Under the pieces are notes generated by a model. That model made no database searches. It saw only the letters and a list, made by a program, of their open reading frames with translations, and was not told where the DNA came from. A DNA stretch of 64,000 bases from an uncultured Sutterella sp. (GTDB lineage: Bacteria; Pseudomonadota; Gammaproteobacteria; Burkholderiales; Burkholderiaceae_F), in assembly GCA_958347955.1 (NCBI GenBank), contig CATVXH010000005.1:37933-101932 (forward strand), written 5' to 3'. The first letter of the stretch is position 1; each line of letters opens with the position of its first letter. Below are positions 62,162-64,000 of this stretch, piece by piece. The position numbers and the translations under genes were made by a program.

Positions 62162-62911
62162 ATGAAAATTTTGGTAGCCGTTAAACGAGTAGTGGACTAC
62201 AACGTGAAGGTTCGCCTCAATGACGCGGGGGTACCGGAAACTTCCACGGTGAAAATGTCAATAAATCCTTTTGATGAAATTGCCACCGAGTGTGCTGTTC
62301 AACTTAAGGAAAAGGGAATCGCTTCTGAGGTGATTGCCGTGACAATCGGCGCCCAAAAGAGTCTGGATACTCTGCGCGTTGCCATGGCCATGGGAGCTGA
62401 TCGCGGCATTCACGTGCATAGCGAAGAAATTATTCAGCCCCTGCAAGTTGCAAAGATTTTGCAAAAGATTGTTGAGAAAGAACAACCCGATATGGTCATT
62501 GTTGGCAAACAGGCGATTGACAACGACGCTAACCAAGTCGGACAAATGTTGGCAACGCTGTGTGACATTCCTCAAGCGAGCTTCGCTTCCAAACTCGAAG
62601 TTGCTAACAACAGCGAGGCATTGGTGACGCGCGAAGTCGACGGAGGGGTGCAAACTGTAGCTGTGAAGTTACCCGCTGTGATTACGGCAGACTTACGTTT
62701 GGCTGAACCGCGCTATGTAACTTTACCCAACATGATGAAGGCAAAGAGAAAACCAGTTGAAACGATTGAAGTGCAATCGCTTGGAGTGGATGTCAAACCT
62801 CGTTTAGTTCCGTTGAGTTATTGCATGCCTAAGAAAGAAAAGAACGGGCAGATTTTGGGATCCGTTTCGGAATTAATAAACAAGCTTCAAACCGAAGCCA
62901 AAGTGCTTTAA
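62162..62911 (+). CDS. etfB: Electron transfer flavoprotein, beta subunit
   Basis: 249 residues from the ATG at 62162, six bases after AAAGGA; ATG 62156 is too near that site. EtfB motifs are visible in KILVAVKRVVDYNVKVRL at the start, INPFDEIATECAVQLKEKG, and DMVIVGKQAIDNDANQVGQM, and the late ADLRLAEPRYVTLPNMMKAK. It binds AMP and pairs with EtfA to pass electrons from acyl-CoA dehydrogenases to the ETF-quinone oxidoreductase. It is 12 bp upstream of etfA. Confidence 0.95.
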   Translation: MKILVAVKRVVDYNVKVRLNDAGVPETSTVKMSINPFDEIATECAVQLKEKGIASEVIAVTIGAQKSLDTLRVAMAMGADRGIHVHSEEIIQPLQVAKILQKIVEKEQPDMVIVGKQAIDNDANQVGQMLATLCDIPQASFASKLEVANNSEALVTREVDGGVQTVAVKLPAVITADLRLAEPRYVTLPNMMKAKRKPVETIEVQSLGVDVKPRLVPLSYCMPKKEKNGQILGSVSELINKLQTEAKVL

Positions 62912-62923
62912 GAGGAGAGGTTC

Positions 62924-63853
62924 ATGCGAGCTTTAGTGATTGGTGAGGTGGTTGCCAACGGTGTTAAACCAACTGCTGCGTCTTTGGTGACAGCGGCGGT
63001 GAGTGCTGCCGGAGTTGCCGATATGCTTCTCCTGGGTCAAATGCAGGATGCTCAAGATGAGGCGAAAACTTTCAGAGGCGTCGAAAAGGTTTTTGTTAAT
63101 CCAGATAATGGCGACAATATTTTGACGGAATCTTTGGCAAAGGCAGTCGTGGCTTTAGTCAATAAGAATCATTACAGCCATGTGTTTTTTGAATCCAGTT
63201 CTCTGGGTAAAAGTGTTATGCCTCGAGTGGCGGCGCTATTAGATGTTGCCCCTCTGTCAGATGTAACGGCGGTCGTGGATTCGCACACATTTGTTCGTCC
63301 GATCTACGCGGGAAGCATTGAAGTGACACTGAAGAACGAGGAACCTGTTGTTGTCGCCAGTATCCGTGCGACGGCTTTTGCTCCCTGTGAAAGAACTGGT
63401 TCTGCGGAAGTGGTGATGAATGAGCCATTTCCGGAGGTGATGAAAACTCGCAAGGTGAGTTTTGAAGCTGTAAAAACGGATCGCCCTGCTCTTCAAAGTG
63501 CCCGGGTTGTTGTGGCCGGAGGAAGAGGTTTGGAAGACGAAGAGGGATTCCGTAAGCTCGCGCAGCTTGCTGATAAATTGGGTGCCGCAATCGGAGCGAC
63601 GCGTGCCGTGGTAGACATGGGTTTGTGTCCCAATGACTGGCAGGTTGGCCAAACCGGCAAAATTATTGCACCGGATCTTTACATAGCTATCGGTATTTCT
63701 GGTGCGATGCAACATATTGCCGGTATTAAGGATGCCAAAATTGTTGTGGCTATCAACAATGATCCGGAGGCGGCAATTTTTGAAGTCGCCGACTATGGAT
63801 TAGTGATGGATGCCAAGGCGGGAATAGACGAGCTTCTTAAAGAATTAAATTAA
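62924..63853 (+). CDS. etfA: Electron transfer flavoprotein, alpha subunit
   Basis: 309 residues. The N-terminal half has SLGKSVMPRVAALLDVAPLS and VRPIYAGSIEVTL; the C-terminal FAD domain has VVAGGRGLEDEEGF, GATRAVVDMGL and PDLYIAIGISGAMQHIAGIK, and ends in the DYGLVMDA segment. With EtfB it forms the FAD-bearing heterodimer that carries electrons from dehydrogenases, often in fatty-acid or amino-acid catabolism. The partner dehydrogenase is probably beyond the right edge of the window. Confidence 0.96.
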   Translation: MRALVIGEVVANGVKPTAASLVTAAVSAAGVADMLLLGQMQDAQDEAKTFRGVEKVFVNPDNGDNILTESLAKAVVALVNKNHYSHVFFESSSLGKSVMPRVAALLDVAPLSDVTAVVDSHTFVRPIYAGSIEVTLKNEEPVVVASIRATAFAPCERTGSAEVVMNEPFPEVMKTRKVSFEAVKTDRPALQSARVVVAGGRGLEDEEGFRKLAQLADKLGAAIGATRAVVDMGLCPNDWQVGQTGKIIAPDLYIAIGISGAMQHIAGIKDAKIVVAINNDPEAAIFEVADYGLVMDAKAGIDELLKELN

Positions 63854-63869
63854 GTAGACAGAGAAAAAT

Positions 63870-63891
63870 TTCGGGGGCGCAAGCCCCCGAA
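63870..63891 (+). terminator. GC-rich hairpin after etfA
   Basis: TTCGGGGGC (63870-63878) and GCCCCCGAA (63883-63891) form a perfect 9-bp stem with a GCAA tetraloop. No T-run follows, so it may act as an mRNA-stabilising or pausing element rather than a full terminator. Confidence 0.55.
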
Positions 63892-63972
63892 GTTGTATGG
63901 GAGAGTGTAAGAAAAAAGTGAAGAAGAAACAGAGGGTTGAAAGGCGGGTTAAATTTTTTTGTGAGTTAGGGC

Positions 63973-64000
63973 TTGACAAGTCAGAAACGAGGGTTAAAAT
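63973..64000 (+). promoter_or_regulatory. Strong sigma-70 promoter at the right edge
   Basis: TTGACA (63973-63978) and TAAAAT (63995-64000) are 16 bp apart, close to consensus. The transcript would begin outside the window. A stable RNA or highly expressed gene downstream is possible. Confidence 0.65.

Overview
The window looks like a chromosome segment of a beta-proteobacterium of the Burkholderiales, most likely the gut-associated Sutterellaceae (Sutterella/Parasutterella/Turicimonas type). This is inferred from gene order (surE-nlpD-rlmD; lpxK-Trm112-kdsB-adk; xseA-sodB; rpsU-yqeY-dnaG-rpoD), from protein resemblance, from moderate base composition, and from a TtrSR-like sensor system next to an exported M20 peptidase. 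No lineage assignment could be tested by search.

Layout. 1-1.4 kb: a secreted C69 dipeptidase that runs off the left edge. 1.6-1.8 kb: tRNA-Ala(GGC) and tRNA-Glu(UUC). 1.8-6.4 kb: a LysR regulator divergent from an aminotransferase and an AbgA-like M20 amidohydrolase, with a convergent EamA exporter. 6.6-11.3 kb: tamA-tamB, with tamB interrupted by an in-frame TAA. 11.3-16.9 kb: flavin reductase, YqaA-like membrane protein, surE, nlpD, rlmD, yihY. 17.0-19.8 kb (minus strand): lpxK-Trm112-kdsB-adk. 19.8-21.7 kb: a gene-poor patch, a Dsb-like oxidoreductase and a DUF2156 protein. 21.8-24.6 kb: xseA, sodB, a DUF192 protein and a cold-shock protein. 24.8-27.9 kb: a NitT/TauT-type ABC transporter behind a Fur-box-like sequence, ending in an FmdE-like orphan. 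27.9-34.4 kb (minus): ribF, ileS-lspA-coaBC-hypothetical-dut. 34.5-40.8 kb: an accessory island with an SSS symporter, a TtrSR-like two-component system, an exported M20 peptidase and a separate exported lid-domain protein. 41.1-45.4 kb: purN-rsmB, a Bcr/CflA exporter and an AEC transporter. 45.6-48.5 kb: a FecBCD-type metallophore ABC importer. 48.6-53.2 kb: rpmB-rpmG, MATE, ispH, ybaK-like, and tsaD (also interrupted by an in-frame TAA). 53.4-61.0 kb: rpsU-yqeY-dnaG-rpoD followed by a second full-length rpoD-like gene. 61.1-63.9 kb: dusA, etfB, etfA, then a consensus-like promoter at the right edge.

Most of the window is housekeeping. The parts that stand out are: two tandem RpoD-type sigma factors separated by about 440 bp with several strong, partly mutually exclusive RNA foldings; the absence of rpoS from its usual place between nlpD and rlmD; in-frame TAA codons inside two otherwise intact core genes (tamB and tsaD); a TtrS-like kinase whose usual transmembrane region appears to have been deleted; and a free-standing, secreted M20 lid (dimerisation) domain encoded directly behind a secreted M20 peptidase. 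No CRISPR array, prophage or complete insertion sequence was seen. All functional calls come from reading the sequence and from family knowledge.
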